A stretch of DNA of 10,142 bases, taken from assembly GCA_017631745.1 (NCBI GenBank), contig JAGBSR010000229.1, positions 1-10,142 of the forward strand, written 5' to 3'. Made by a program: the position numbers and the translations under genes. The notes beneath the pieces were generated by a model. It saw only the letters and a program-made list of their open reading frames with translations, was not told where the DNA came from and made no database searches. The DNA comes from Clostridia bacterium. GTDB lineage: Bacteria; Bacillota; Clostridia; Oscillospirales; Acutalibacteraceae. Shown here in pieces: positions 1 through 6,858 of the stretch; positions within the stretch are counted from its first letter, which is position 1; each line of letters begins with the position of its first letter.

Positions 1-112
1 ACTTGACTCTCGGCCTGCGGGCCTCGGTCATTCGCGGTCACAACAGTCCACCGGACTGTTGCTCTGTACCGCTCCTACTTCAAGTCCCTTATGCTGTTTA
101 TTTAATGTCAGA
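1..112. other. Gene-free GC-rich block with a perfect inverted repeat
   Basis: No credible gene is seen here. The segment is clearly more GC-rich than the AT-rich spacers that follow. It contains a perfect 9-bp inverted repeat, CAACAGTCC / GGACTGTTG, at 41-49 and 53-61 with a 3-base loop, and a GGCC-rich stretch at about 12-26 followed by CGGTCA twice (25-30 and 35-40). It lies just past the terminator of the minus-strand tRNA-Leu, so it is probably outside that transcript. Plus-strand and minus-strand reading frames through it are short and resemble no family I can name. It may be the edge of a dispersed repeat or of an element continuing left of the window; that is inference. Confidence 0.4.
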
Positions 113-147
113 TAAAAAACAACTCAGCAACCTTTTGGTTACTGAGT
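113..147 (-). terminator. Intrinsic terminator of tRNA-Leu
   Basis: Read on the minus strand, an 11-bp stem (ACTCAGTAACC pairing with GGTTGCTGAGT, one U-G wobble) closes a 4-base AAAA loop and is followed by a T-rich run, TTGTTTTTTATC. It starts only 2 bases after the encoded CCA end of the tRNA, as expected for a single-gene tRNA unit. Confidence 0.9.
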
Positions 148-149
148 CT

Positions 150-234
150 TGGTGCGAGAGACGGGACTTGAACCCGTACGAGCTGCCCCACACGCCCCTC
201 AAACGTGCGCGACTGCCGATTCCGCCACTCTCGC
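150..234 (-). tRNA. tRNA-Leu (anticodon GAG)
   Basis: On the minus strand the 85-base gene folds as a class II tRNA. The acceptor stem is GCGAGAG with CTCTCGC, followed by discriminator A and a genome-encoded CCA. The D arm starts with GGCGGAATCGGCAG. The anticodon stem is CACGT with GCGTG (one G-U pair), and its loop TTGAGGG puts GAG at the anticodon. A variable arm of about 13 bases follows, then the T arm ACGGG-TTCAAGT-CCCGT. Anticodon GAG reads the Leu codons CUC and CUU, which the protein genes in this window use very heavily. The gene has its own promoter and terminator and stands opposite to all protein genes here. Translated ORFs across it on the plus strand are artefacts. Confidence 0.96.
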
Positions 235-265
235 ATATTCACTTCACTCTCTCGAGTGCTCGTAT

Positions 266-294
266 ACTATACCACTTTCAAATGGGTTTGTCAA
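266..294 (-). promoter_or_regulatory. Promoter of tRNA-Leu
   Basis: On the minus strand, a perfect -35 TTGACA (289-294) and a -10 TATAGT (266-271) are separated by exactly 17 bases. The expected start is near position 259, leaving about 25 bases of leader before the tRNA. The near-consensus match fits a stable RNA gene. Confidence 0.88.
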
Positions 295-420
295 TACTTT
301 TTCCGAGATTTTTTTCAACTTTTTTCGCAGATGAATTTCTGCCTTTGCACGGCGGGGAAGCGGTATCGGTGTTGCCTGATTTTACCGCGTACAAAAACTG
401 ATTTTTTTGCCGTAAACCTC
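295..420. other. Spacer between diverging promoters
   Basis: This spacer lies between the minus-strand tRNA promoter and the first plus-strand promoter. I see no gene. Two small inverted repeats occur: GCAGA/TCTGC (327-331, 338-342) and GCGGTA/TACCGC (360-365, 383-388). Neither is followed by a T-run in the right place for a terminator, so I assign them no function. Confidence 0.4.
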
Positions 421-449
421 TTGATTTTTATATTTCGCTATGCTATAAT
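421..449 (+). promoter_or_regulatory. Promoter of a short leader-like transcript
   Basis: TTGATT at 421-426 and a perfect TATAAT at 444-449 are separated by 17 bases, so transcription should start near 456. The transcript would run about 145 bases to the terminator at 568-600. It carries the possible small ORF at 483-575 and does not obviously need to reach argF, which has its own promoter further on. Confidence 0.75.
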
Positions 450-482
450 ACCGCAGATAAAAATGAGAGGAAGGTAAAAGGT

Positions 483-575
483 ATGTGCAAAATGGCAATA
501 ACTCAAACAATCTGCACTTCACTTTTTGCTTCTTTAATTTCTGTTATCGATAATATTTTTGTTTTTTGCGAGTAA
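483..575 (+). CDS. Possible 30-residue hydrophobic small protein or leader peptide
   Basis: An ATG at 483 is preceded by a purine-rich AGGAAGG (470-476) at 6 bases and opens a 30-codon frame ending in TAA at 573-575. The peptide starts MCKMAITQTICTSL and ends VIDNIFVFCE. It has three Cys, no Arg or His, and a hydrophobic stretch over about residues 10-29 that could sit in a membrane. I recognise no family. It fits neatly between a strong promoter (421-449) and a strong terminator, and its stop codon lies inside the terminator's left stem arm (568-576). A ribosome finishing translation would therefore cover the stem, a geometry known from attenuators. The lack of arginine codons argues against classic arginine-sensing attenuation. 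The alternative is a noncoding small RNA in which this frame is chance. Confidence 0.35.
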   Translation: MCKMAITQTICTSLFASLISVIDNIFVFCE

Positions 576-600
576 CTTTTTTGTTGCTCGCTATTTTTTT
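568..600 (+). terminator. Intrinsic terminator between small transcript and argF
   Basis: A 9-bp stem GCGAGTAAC/GTTGCTCGC (568-576 and 583-591, one U-G wobble) with a TTTTTT loop is followed directly by TATTTTTTT. It closes the short transcript begun at about 456 and isolates it from argF, unless the structure is prevented from forming. Confidence 0.88.
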
Positions 601-612
601 GTCAAATCTTTC

Positions 613-641
613 TTGATTTATATAAATATATATTGTATAAT
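613..641 (+). promoter_or_regulatory. Promoter of the argF-carA-carB operon
   Basis: TTGATT (613-618) and a perfect TATAAT (636-641) are separated by 17 bases. The expected start is near 648, giving an untranslated leader of about 60 bases before argF. No other good promoter is seen before carA or carB, so all three genes probably depend on it. A repeated ACTGAA at 643-648 and 660-665 just downstream may be incidental. Confidence 0.8.
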
Positions 642-670
642 TACTGAATAAAGGTTATAACTGAAATTTG

Positions 671-693
671 TTTGTGATAACCGTAATCACAAA
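671..693. promoter_or_regulatory. Inverted repeat next to the argF ribosome binding site
   Basis: A perfect 8-bp inverted repeat, TTTGTGAT / ATCACAAA (671-678, 686-693), has a 7-base centre. It sits in the argF leader and touches the AAGGAG ribosome binding site (693-698). It could be a dimeric repressor operator (a roadblock position downstream of the promoter) or an RNA hairpin limiting access to the ribosome binding site. It is not a CRP site, because the TGTGA/TCACA spacing is 9 bases rather than 6, and it does not match the ArgR box. Confidence 0.45.
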
Positions 694-708
694 AGGAGAT
701 AGAAATCA

Positions 709-1614
709 ATGAAACACTTACTCAAATTAATGGACTGGTCAACGGAAGAAATTATCAGCACTCTTGACCTTGCCGACAGACTTAAGGAAGAAAAGAAAAA
801 GGGTATCAGACACCCCATTCTTGAAGGCAAAACTCTCGGTATGATTTTTGAAAAGTCATCCACAAGAACAAGAGTTTCCTTCGAGGTTGGTATGCACGAG
901 CTCGGCGGTCAGGCTCTCTTCCTTTCTTCAAAGGAGCTTCAGATCGGTAGAGGCGAACCTGTTGAAGATACAGCAAGAGTTCTCTCACGCTTCCTTGACG
1001 GTATTATGATAAGAACTTTCGAGCAGAAAGAAGTTGAAGCTCTTGCAGAGTACGGCTCAATTCCCATTGTCAACGGTCTTACCGACTACTGTCATCCTTG
1101 TCAGGTGCTTGCAGACCTGCAGACAATCCGTGAATATAAAGGCTCACTTGAAGGCAAGAAGCTCTGCTATATAGGCGACGGTAACAATATGGCAAACAGC
1201 CTTATCGTCGGCGGTATCAAGACAGGTATGAAGGTTGCGATCGCTTGCCCGAAGGATTATCAGCCCGATGCTGAGATTATGAAGTGGGCTTCAGAAAACG
1301 GCGACTTCCTTTGCACAGATAACATTCTCGAGGCCGCTGCAGGCTCAGATGTACTCTATACAGACGTATGGGCATCAATGGGTCAGGAAGGCGAAGCTGA
1401 AGAGAGAAAGAAAATCTTCAAGGACTATCAGATCAACGACAGCGTTGTTGCAGTGTCAAACGAGGGCGTTATGGTACTTCACTGCCTGCCTGCTCACCGT
1501 GAGGAAGAGATTACAGCCAAGGTATTCGAAGAGCACGCAAATGAAATCTTCGACGAGGCTGAAAACAGACTTCACGCTCAGAAGGCTGTGCTCGTTAAGT
1601 GTATGGTAGACTGA
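709..1614 (+). CDS. argF: Ornithine carbamoyltransferase
   Basis: This enzyme joins carbamoyl phosphate to ornithine to give citrulline and phosphate in cytosolic arginine synthesis. The 301-residue protein has the full family signature: carbamoyl phosphate loop STRTR (residues 51-55), HPCQ (129-132), the ornithine-binding DxxxSMG (219-225) and HCLPAHR (258-264). HCLPAHR separates it from aspartate carbamoyltransferase. Length is slightly short of the usual 305-335 but no motif is missing. The ATG start has AAGGAG 10 bases upstream. The gene opens an operon with carA and carB, whose product is its substrate; 72 bases without a terminator separate it from carA. None of the other arginine genes (argCJBD, argGH) is present here. 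An arginine-degrading role is less likely because arcA and arcC are absent and carAB is adjacent. Confidence 0.96.
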   Translation: MKHLLKLMDWSTEEIISTLDLADRLKEEKKKGIRHPILEGKTLGMIFEKSSTRTRVSFEVGMHELGGQALFLSSKELQIGRGEPVEDTARVLSRFLDGIMIRTFEQKEVEALAEYGSIPIVNGLTDYCHPCQVLADLQTIREYKGSLEGKKLCYIGDGNNMANSLIVGGIKTGMKVAIACPKDYQPDAEIMKWASENGDFLCTDNILEAAAGSDVLYTDVWASMGQEGEAEERKKIFKDYQINDSVVAVSNEGVMVLHCLPAHREEEITAKVFEEHANEIFDEAENRLHAQKAVLVKCMVD

Positions 1615-1686
1615 TATTCAATTTGTTAAAAGTTACAGAATATATATGAAAGGAAACTTCATCTTAGGGTGAAGACGGTGCAATTA

Positions 1687-2718
1687 ATGAAAAAGCGTTA
1701 TTTGGTACTGAGTGACGGAACAGTATTCGAGGGCTATGCTTTCGGTGCTGACAAAACTGCAATCGGTGAGCTTATCTTCAACACAAATGCTGTAGGCTAT
1801 ATCGAAACTCTCACAGACCCCACCTATTACGGACAGATTGTTTTACAGACATTCCCCATGATAGGCAACTACGGTATTATCGAGTCAGATTTTATCGGTG
1901 AAACCAAGCTCAGCGGTTATGTTGTAAGAGAGTGGTGTCAGGCTCCCTCAAACTTCAGATGCGAATATGATATTGATAAGTTCCTCAAGGATAAGGGTGT
2001 TCCCGGTATTTACGGTGTTGACACAAGAGAGCTGACTTACATTCTTCGCGAAAACGGAAGCACAAATGCAATTATCTGCGACGAAGTTCCTGCAAGCCTT
2101 GATGAAGTTAAGAACTATAAAATTGTCGGTGCTGTTGAAAATACAGGCAGCCAGGAAGTTTCGGTATATCTTCCCAAGACAGAAATCAAAAAGCACATTG
2201 CTCTTGTTGACCTCGGCTCAAGCAAAAACCTCGAGGTAACTCTTATGGATAAGGGCTACAAGGTAACAGTAGTGCCATATAACTTCAAGGCAGAGGATGT
2301 TCTTGCTCTCGGTGCAGACGGCGTAATTCTTACAGAGGGCCCCGGCGACCCCAAGGATTATATGTCAATCGCAGAAGAAATCAAGGGTCTCTTCGGCAAG
2401 CTTCCCATGTTCGGTATGGGTCTCGGCCATCAGCTCATGGCTCTTTCTCAGGGCGCTGATACATACAAGCTTTCCTACGGCCACCACGGCTCAAATCAGC
2501 CCGCAAAGATTGCAGGCACTGCAAGATCACTTGTTATCTCACAGAACCACGGCTATGTTGTCTGCAAGGACAGCATCAAAAAGGGTGAGGTAAGCTACTA
2601 TAGTGTTAACGACGGCACCGTTGAGGGTATCGCTTATAAGGCTGATAAGGCTTTCTCAGTGCAGTTTGAACCCACAGATGAAATCATCGCAGAATTTTTA
2701 AAAGGAATGGAGGAGTAA
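1687..2718 (+). CDS. carA: Carbamoyl phosphate synthetase small subunit, glutaminase triad lost
   Basis: In normal CPS the small subunit hydrolyses glutamine and passes ammonia to CarB. Here residues 1-~130 match the CarA N-terminal domain (LSDGTVFEG, GNYGI, GIYGVDTR) and ~170-343 match a class I amidotransferase domain (EGPGDP, GLGHQLMAL, YGHHGSNQP, SQNHGY). The nucleophile motif GICLGHQ reads GMGLGHQ, placing Gly245 at the catalytic Cys (codon 2419-2421, ggt). The usual QFHPEA near the end reads QFEPTD, so the catalytic His and Glu are replaced by Glu328 and Thr330. The C-terminus is also about 15 residues shorter than usual. Glutamine hydrolysis is therefore unlikely; a structural role in an ammonia-using CPS is inferred, as in animal CPS I. 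The start is taken at ATG 1687 because MKKRYLVLSDG fits the family. A GTG at 1669 would add six residues and lies 14 bases after AAAGGA. Confidence 0.9.
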   Translation: MKKRYLVLSDGTVFEGYAFGADKTAIGELIFNTNAVGYIETLTDPTYYGQIVLQTFPMIGNYGIIESDFIGETKLSGYVVREWCQAPSNFRCEYDIDKFLKDKGVPGIYGVDTRELTYILRENGSTNAIICDEVPASLDEVKNYKIVGAVENTGSQEVSVYLPKTEIKKHIALVDLGSSKNLEVTLMDKGYKVTVVPYNFKAEDVLALGADGVILTEGPGDPKDYMSIAEEIKGLFGKLPMFGMGLGHQLMALSQGADTYKLSYGHHGSNQPAKIAGTARSLVISQNHGYVVCKDSIKKGEVSYYSVNDGTVEGIAYKADKAFSVQFEPTDEIIAEFLKGMEE

Positions 2719-2721
2719 TCA

Positions 2722-5700
2722 ATGCCGCTTAATAAAGACATAAAGAAAGTACTTGTTATCGGTTCAGGCCCTATCGTAATCGGTCAGGCAGCTGAATTTG
2801 ACTATGCAGGCGCACAGGCTTGCCGCGTACTCAAGCAGGCAGGTATGGATGTTGTACTCGTTAACTCCAATCCCGCTACAATTATGACAGATAAGGCTCT
2901 TGCAGACGAAATCTACCTCGAGCCTCTTACAACAGAAACACTCAAGAGAATTATCAAGCTTGAAAAGCCCGACTCACTTCTTGCAGGTCTCGGCGGTCAG
3001 GTTGGTCTTACTCTTTCAATGCAGCTCTGGAAGGAAGGCTTCCTTCAGGAAAACGGCGTAAAGCTTATCGGTACTGACGTTGAAGCTATTGACAAGTCTG
3101 AAGACAGACAGCTTTTCCGTGACACAATGGAAAGCATCAATCAGCCCTGCATTCCCTCAGAAATTTCATACGACATTGAAACCTCACTTCAGATTGCAAA
3201 GCAGATCGGTTATCCCGTAATCGTTCGTCCTGCTTTCACACTCGGCGGTGCAGGCGGCGGTGTTGCATATAACGAAGAAGAGCTCAGACTTATCGCTAAG
3301 ACAGGTCTTGACGCTTCACCTATCACACAGATTCTTGTTGAAAAATACATCAAGGGCTGGAAAGAAATCGAATTTGAAACAATGCGCGACTCAGCAGGTA
3401 ACACAATTGCTATCTGCTCAATGGAAAACTTCGACCCCGTTGGCGTACACACAGGCGACAGTATTGTAGTTGCTCCCGCACTTTCACTTTCAAGCAAGGA
3501 ATACGGTATGCTTAAGAAGGCTGCTCTCGATATCGTAAGCGCTCTTAAGATTGTCGGCGGCTGTAACTGTCAGTTTGCTCTTAATCCCGATTCCTTCGAA
3601 TATGCTGTTATCGAGGTTAACCCCCGAGTTTCACGTTCATCAGCTCTTGCTTCAAAGGCTACAGGTTATCCCATTGCTAAGATGACAACAAAGCTTGCTC
3701 TCGGCTATAACCTTGACGAAATTCAGAACGACATCACAGGCGAAACAAGTGCTTGCTTCGAGCCCTCAGTAGACTATGTTGTTTGTAAGTTCCCCAAGTG
3801 GCCCTTTGATAAGTTCATTGGTTCAAGCCGTAAGCTCGGCACACAGATGAAAGCTACCGGTGAGGTTATGTCAATCGGTCAGTGCTTTGAAGAAGCTATT
3901 ATGAAGGCAGTGCGCGGTGCAGAGATTTCACTCGACTCACTCAATGCTGCTCCCATCAGCGATAAACCTATCCTTGAAAGACTCGAAGAGCAGGACGACA
4001 GAAGAATCTTCACTATCTTCGAAGCTATCAAGGCAGGCATCTCAACAGATACAATCAACGAAATCACAAGAGTTGACAAGTGGTTTATTGAAAAGCTCCG
4101 CAACCTTGCAAACTTCGAAAACGAAATTCAGGGTAAGGAAATTGATGAAGAAACCTATATCAGAGCTAAAAAGCTCGGTTATAACGACAAGACTCTTCGC
4201 AAGTTCTGCACATTCCCCGAAAGCTTCCATAAATCAGCAAGCTACAAGATGGTTGATACCTGCGCAGCTGAATATAAGGCAACAACACCTTACTTCTATT
4301 CATCATACGACAAGGCTTGCGAATCAAGACGCTTCAAGCGCTCAGGCAAGGACGTTGTAATGGTACTCGGTTCAGGTCCCATCCGTATCGGTCAGGGTAT
4401 CGAATTCGACTACTCAAGCGTACACTGCGTATGGACTCTTAAAGAGCTCGGCTATGATGTTGTTATCGTAAACAACAACCCCGAAACTGTTTCAACAGAC
4501 TATGACACAGCTGACAGACTTTACTTCGAGCCTCTCTGCGAAGAGGATGTAATGAACATCATCGAGGTTGAAAAGCCCATCGGTGTCGTTGTTGCATTCG
4601 GCGGTCAGACAGCTATCAAGCTCACAAAATTCCTTGATGATAACGGAATCAAGATTCTCGGCACATCACAGGAAGGTATTGATACAGCAGAAGACAGAGA
4701 AAAGTTCGATGCTCTTCTTGAAAAATACGGCTTTATGAGACCCAAAGGCTGCGGTGTTATGACTCTTGAAGAGGCTCTCGAAGCTGCAAACAGACTCACA
4801 TATCCCGTACTTCTTCGTCCTTCATATGTTATCGGCGGTCAGAATATGACCATCGTACACAACGATGTTGAAGTTGAAAGATATATGAAGAAGATTCTCT
4901 CAACAGGTATCGAAAACCCCGTGCTTGTTGACAAATATATGAGCGGTACTGAAATTGAGGTTGACGTAATCTCCGACGGTAAGGATGTTCTTATCCCCGG
5001 TATTATGCAGCACATCGAGCGCGCAGGCGTACACTCAGGTGACTCAATTGCAGTTTATCCTCCTTTCTCACTTACAGATAAGATGACTCAGACAGTTGTT
5101 GACTGCTCAGAGAAGCTTGCTCTTGCTCTCGGCACTAAGGGTCTTGTAAACATCCAGTATCTTATCTATGAAAATCAGCTCTATGTTATCGAGGTTAATC
5201 CCAGAGCTTCAAGAACAATACCTTACATCAGTAAGGTAACAAATGTACCTATGGTTGATCTTGCAACAAAGGTTATGGTCGGTACTCCTCTTAAGGATTT
5301 AGGCTACGGCACAGGTCTTTACGAAGCACCTCCTTACTTTGCAGTCAAGGCTCCCGTATTCTCATTTGAAAAGCTCAACGATGTCAACTCCTACCTCGGA
5401 CCGGAAATGAAGTCCACAGGTGAAGTTCTCGGTATCGGTAAGACACTCAACGAAGCACTCTTCAAGGGCCTTACATCATCAGGCATCAAGGTAGAAGCTA
5501 AGGGCGACAAGAAAGAAATGGGCGTACTTCTCAGCGTTGATGAGCACGACCTTGACGAAATCGTTTCAATCGCTAAGAAGCTTCAGGACCTCGGCATCAA
5601 CATCTATGCTGCTAAGGATACAGCAAGAGCTATCGTTAACCTTGGTATCAACGTAACTTACGTAAAGGGTATCAGAGAGTCAGATTACTGCTTCAAGCTT

Positions 5701-6756
5701 CTTGAGAGCGGCAAGATCAACTTCATCGTTTACACAGGCGCACTCTTTGATTCAACTATGGATGATTATATTTCACTCCACAGAAAAGCTCTTCAGCTTG
5801 GCATCGCTTGCTTCACATCACTCGACACAGCAAATGCTATGCTCGACATTATGGCAAGTAACTACAGCCAGCAGAACACAGAGCTTATCGACATCAACTC
5901 GATGCGTAAGACAAGAAATACCCTGAAGTTTGCTAAGATGCAGGGTACCTGCAACGACTATATTTTCATCGACAACAGAGACGGCAGCATCACTTGCCCC
6001 GAATCACTCTGCATTAACTTCTGCAACCGTCACAGCGGTATCGGCGGCTACGGTATCGTACTCATCGAAAACTCAGATATTGCAGATGCAAAGATGAGAA
6101 TCTTCAACAGAGACGGCTCAGAAGGCAAGACAGCAGGTAACGCTGTGCGTTGCGTGGGTAAATATCTCTATGATAAGGGTATTGTTACCAAGGAAGAGCT
6201 CACAGTTGAAACAGGTGCAGGCATCAACAAGCTCAAGCTCTATGTTTCAAATAAGAAGGTAACATCCGTTCAGGTTTATATGGGCAAGCCTACCTTTGAG
6301 GCTAAAGAGCTTCCCTGTACTCTCGACGAGGGTGAAATTATTGACTATCCCATCACCATCGGTGCAAACAGCTATAATATCACTTGCCTTGGTGTCGGTA
6401 ACCCCCACTGTGTAGTCTTCCAGAGAGATATCGATTCACTTGACCTTAATGCAATCGGTCCTAACTTTGAATATGCTGATATCTTCCCCGAAAGAATCAA
6501 CACAGAATTCGTAAGAGTAGTTAACAGCCACACTCTCAAGATGAGAGCTTACGAAAGAGGTAACGGTGAAACATTTGCTTGCGGTACAGGTGCTTGTGCT
6601 GCGGTTGTAGCAGCTGTTAAAAACGGCTTCTGCAAGATGGGCGAAGAAATCACAGTTAAGCTTAAGGGCGGCGATCTCGCTGTAACATACAACGAAGACG
6701 GCATCTACCTCACAGGTAATGCAGTACTCGTATACGAAGGCGAAGCTGAATATTAA
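2722..6756 (+). CDS. carB: Carbamoyl phosphate synthetase large subunit fused to a DapF-like domain
   Basis: The 1344-residue protein is far longer than CarB's usual ~1070. Residues 1-~400 form the carboxyphosphate ATP-grasp half (GSGPIVIGQAAEFDYAG, RPAFTLGGAGGG at 169-180, EVNPRVSRSSALASKATG at 298-315). Residues ~400-545 are the oligomerisation region. Residues ~546-930 are the second ATP-grasp half (GSGPIRIGQGIEFDYSS, EVNPRASRTIPYISK). Residues ~931-1060 are the MGS-like allosteric domain. From ~1068 the same frame encodes a full diaminopimelate epimerase fold: KMQGTCNDY (1072-1080), GIGGYG, FNRDGSEGKTAGNAVRC (1128-1144), GVGNPH (1224-1229), INTEF (1259-1263) and ERGNGETFACGTGACA (1278-1293). 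Catalytic Cys2 is present (C1287) but Cys1 is Ala (A1138). No stop or Shine-Dalgarno site lies at the junction, though Met1061 could mark an ancestral start. GGAGGAG inside the end of carA sits 6 bases before the ATG. The CPS part appears functional; the epimerase activity is doubtful. Confidence 0.95.
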   Translation: MPLNKDIKKVLVIGSGPIVIGQAAEFDYAGAQACRVLKQAGMDVVLVNSNPATIMTDKALADEIYLEPLTTETLKRIIKLEKPDSLLAGLGGQVGLTLSMQLWKEGFLQENGVKLIGTDVEAIDKSEDRQLFRDTMESINQPCIPSEISYDIETSLQIAKQIGYPVIVRPAFTLGGAGGGVAYNEEELRLIAKTGLDASPITQILVEKYIKGWKEIEFETMRDSAGNTIAICSMENFDPVGVHTGDSIVVAPALSLSSKEYGMLKKAALDIVSALKIVGGCNCQFALNPDSFEYAVIEVNPRVSRSSALASKATGYPIAKMTTKLALGYNLDEIQNDITGETSACFEPSVDYVVCKFPKWPFDKFIGSSRKLGTQMKATGEVMSIGQCFEEAIMKAVRGAEISLDSLNAAPISDKPILERLEEQDDRRIFTIFEAIKAGISTDTINEITRVDKWFIEKLRNLANFENEIQGKEIDEETYIRAKKLGYNDKTLRKFCTFPESFHKSASYKMVDTCAAEYKATTPYFYSSYDKACESRRFKRSGKDVVMVLGSGPIRIGQGIEFDYSSVHCVWTLKELGYDVVIVNNNPETVSTDYDTADRLYFEPLCEEDVMNIIEVEKPIGVVVAFGGQTAIKLTKFLDDNGIKILGTSQEGIDTAEDREKFDALLEKYGFMRPKGCGVMTLEEALEAANRLTYPVLLRPSYVIGGQNMTIVHNDVEVERYMKKILSTGIENPVLVDKYMSGTEIEVDVISDGKDVLIPGIMQHIERAGVHSGDSIAVYPPFSLTDKMTQTVVDCSEKLALALGTKGLVNIQYLIYENQLYVIEVNPRASRTIPYISKVTNVPMVDLATKVMVGTPLKDLGYGTGLYEAPPYFAVKAPVFSFEKLNDVNSYLGPEMKSTGEVLGIGKTLNEALFKGLTSSGIKVEAKGDKKEMGVLLSVDEHDLDEIVSIAKKLQDLGINIYAAKDTARAIVNLGINVTYVKGIRESDYCFKLLESGKINFIVYTGALFDSTMDDYISLHRKALQLGIACFTSLDTANAMLDIMASNYSQQNTELIDINSMRKTRNTLKFAKMQGTCNDYIFIDNRDGSITCPESLCINFCNRHSGIGGYGIVLIENSDIADAKMRIFNRDGSEGKTAGNAVRCVGKYLYDKGIVTKEELTVETGAGINKLKLYVSNKKVTSVQVYMGKPTFEAKELPCTLDEGEIIDYPITIGANSYNITCLGVGNPHCVVFQRDIDSLDLNAIGPNFEYADIFPERINTEFVRVVNSHTLKMRAYERGNGETFACGTGACAAVVAAVKNGFCKMGEEITVKLKGGDLAVTYNEDGIYLTGNAVLVYEGEAEY

Positions 6757-6796
6757 TAAGGAACTGCCATATTAAGCGCAGAACAAAAAGCAAAAC

Positions 6797-6831
6797 TTAA
6801 CAGGTATTTTCTTCTTGAAGATACCTGTTAA
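6797..6831. repeat. Inverted repeat downstream of carB
   Basis: An 11-bp perfect inverted repeat, TTAACAGGTAT / ATACCTGTTAA (6797-6807, 6821-6831), has further partial pairing (CTTC/GAAG) inside the loop. No T-run follows on the plus strand, so it is not a standard plus-strand terminator. It may instead be a 3'-end stabilising or processing hairpin of the operon mRNA. On the minus strand a T-rich stretch follows, but no minus-strand gene is seen to need termination. Confidence 0.5.
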
Positions 6832-6858
6832 ACTATGTAAAGATACGGACAATAATAG

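Noticed and set aside
3..401. Plus-strand reading frames across 3-477 (132, 61 and 90 codons)
   Set aside because: They run through the minus-strand tRNA-Leu, its terminator and its promoter. The residues they encode are translated tRNA sequence.
643..665. Possible ArgR (ARG box) site downstream of the argF promoter
   Set aside because: Only an ACTGAA direct repeat is present. The paired, symmetric half-sites expected for ArgR are not there.
1669..1686. GTG start for carA at 1669
   Set aside because: It would add six residues not expected from CarA proteins, and the AAAGGA is 14 bases away. It remains possible because ATG 1687 also lacks a strong ribosome binding site.
4828..4845. GGQNM in CarB where E. 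coli has GGRAM
   Set aside because: I recall this variant as common among clostridial CarB proteins with otherwise normal ATP-grasp motifs, so it is not evidence of lost activity.
5902..5904. Met1061 of CarB as a separate dapF start
   Set aside because: No Shine-Dalgarno site precedes it and the frame is continuous with CarB. It is better read as a trace of the ancestral start.
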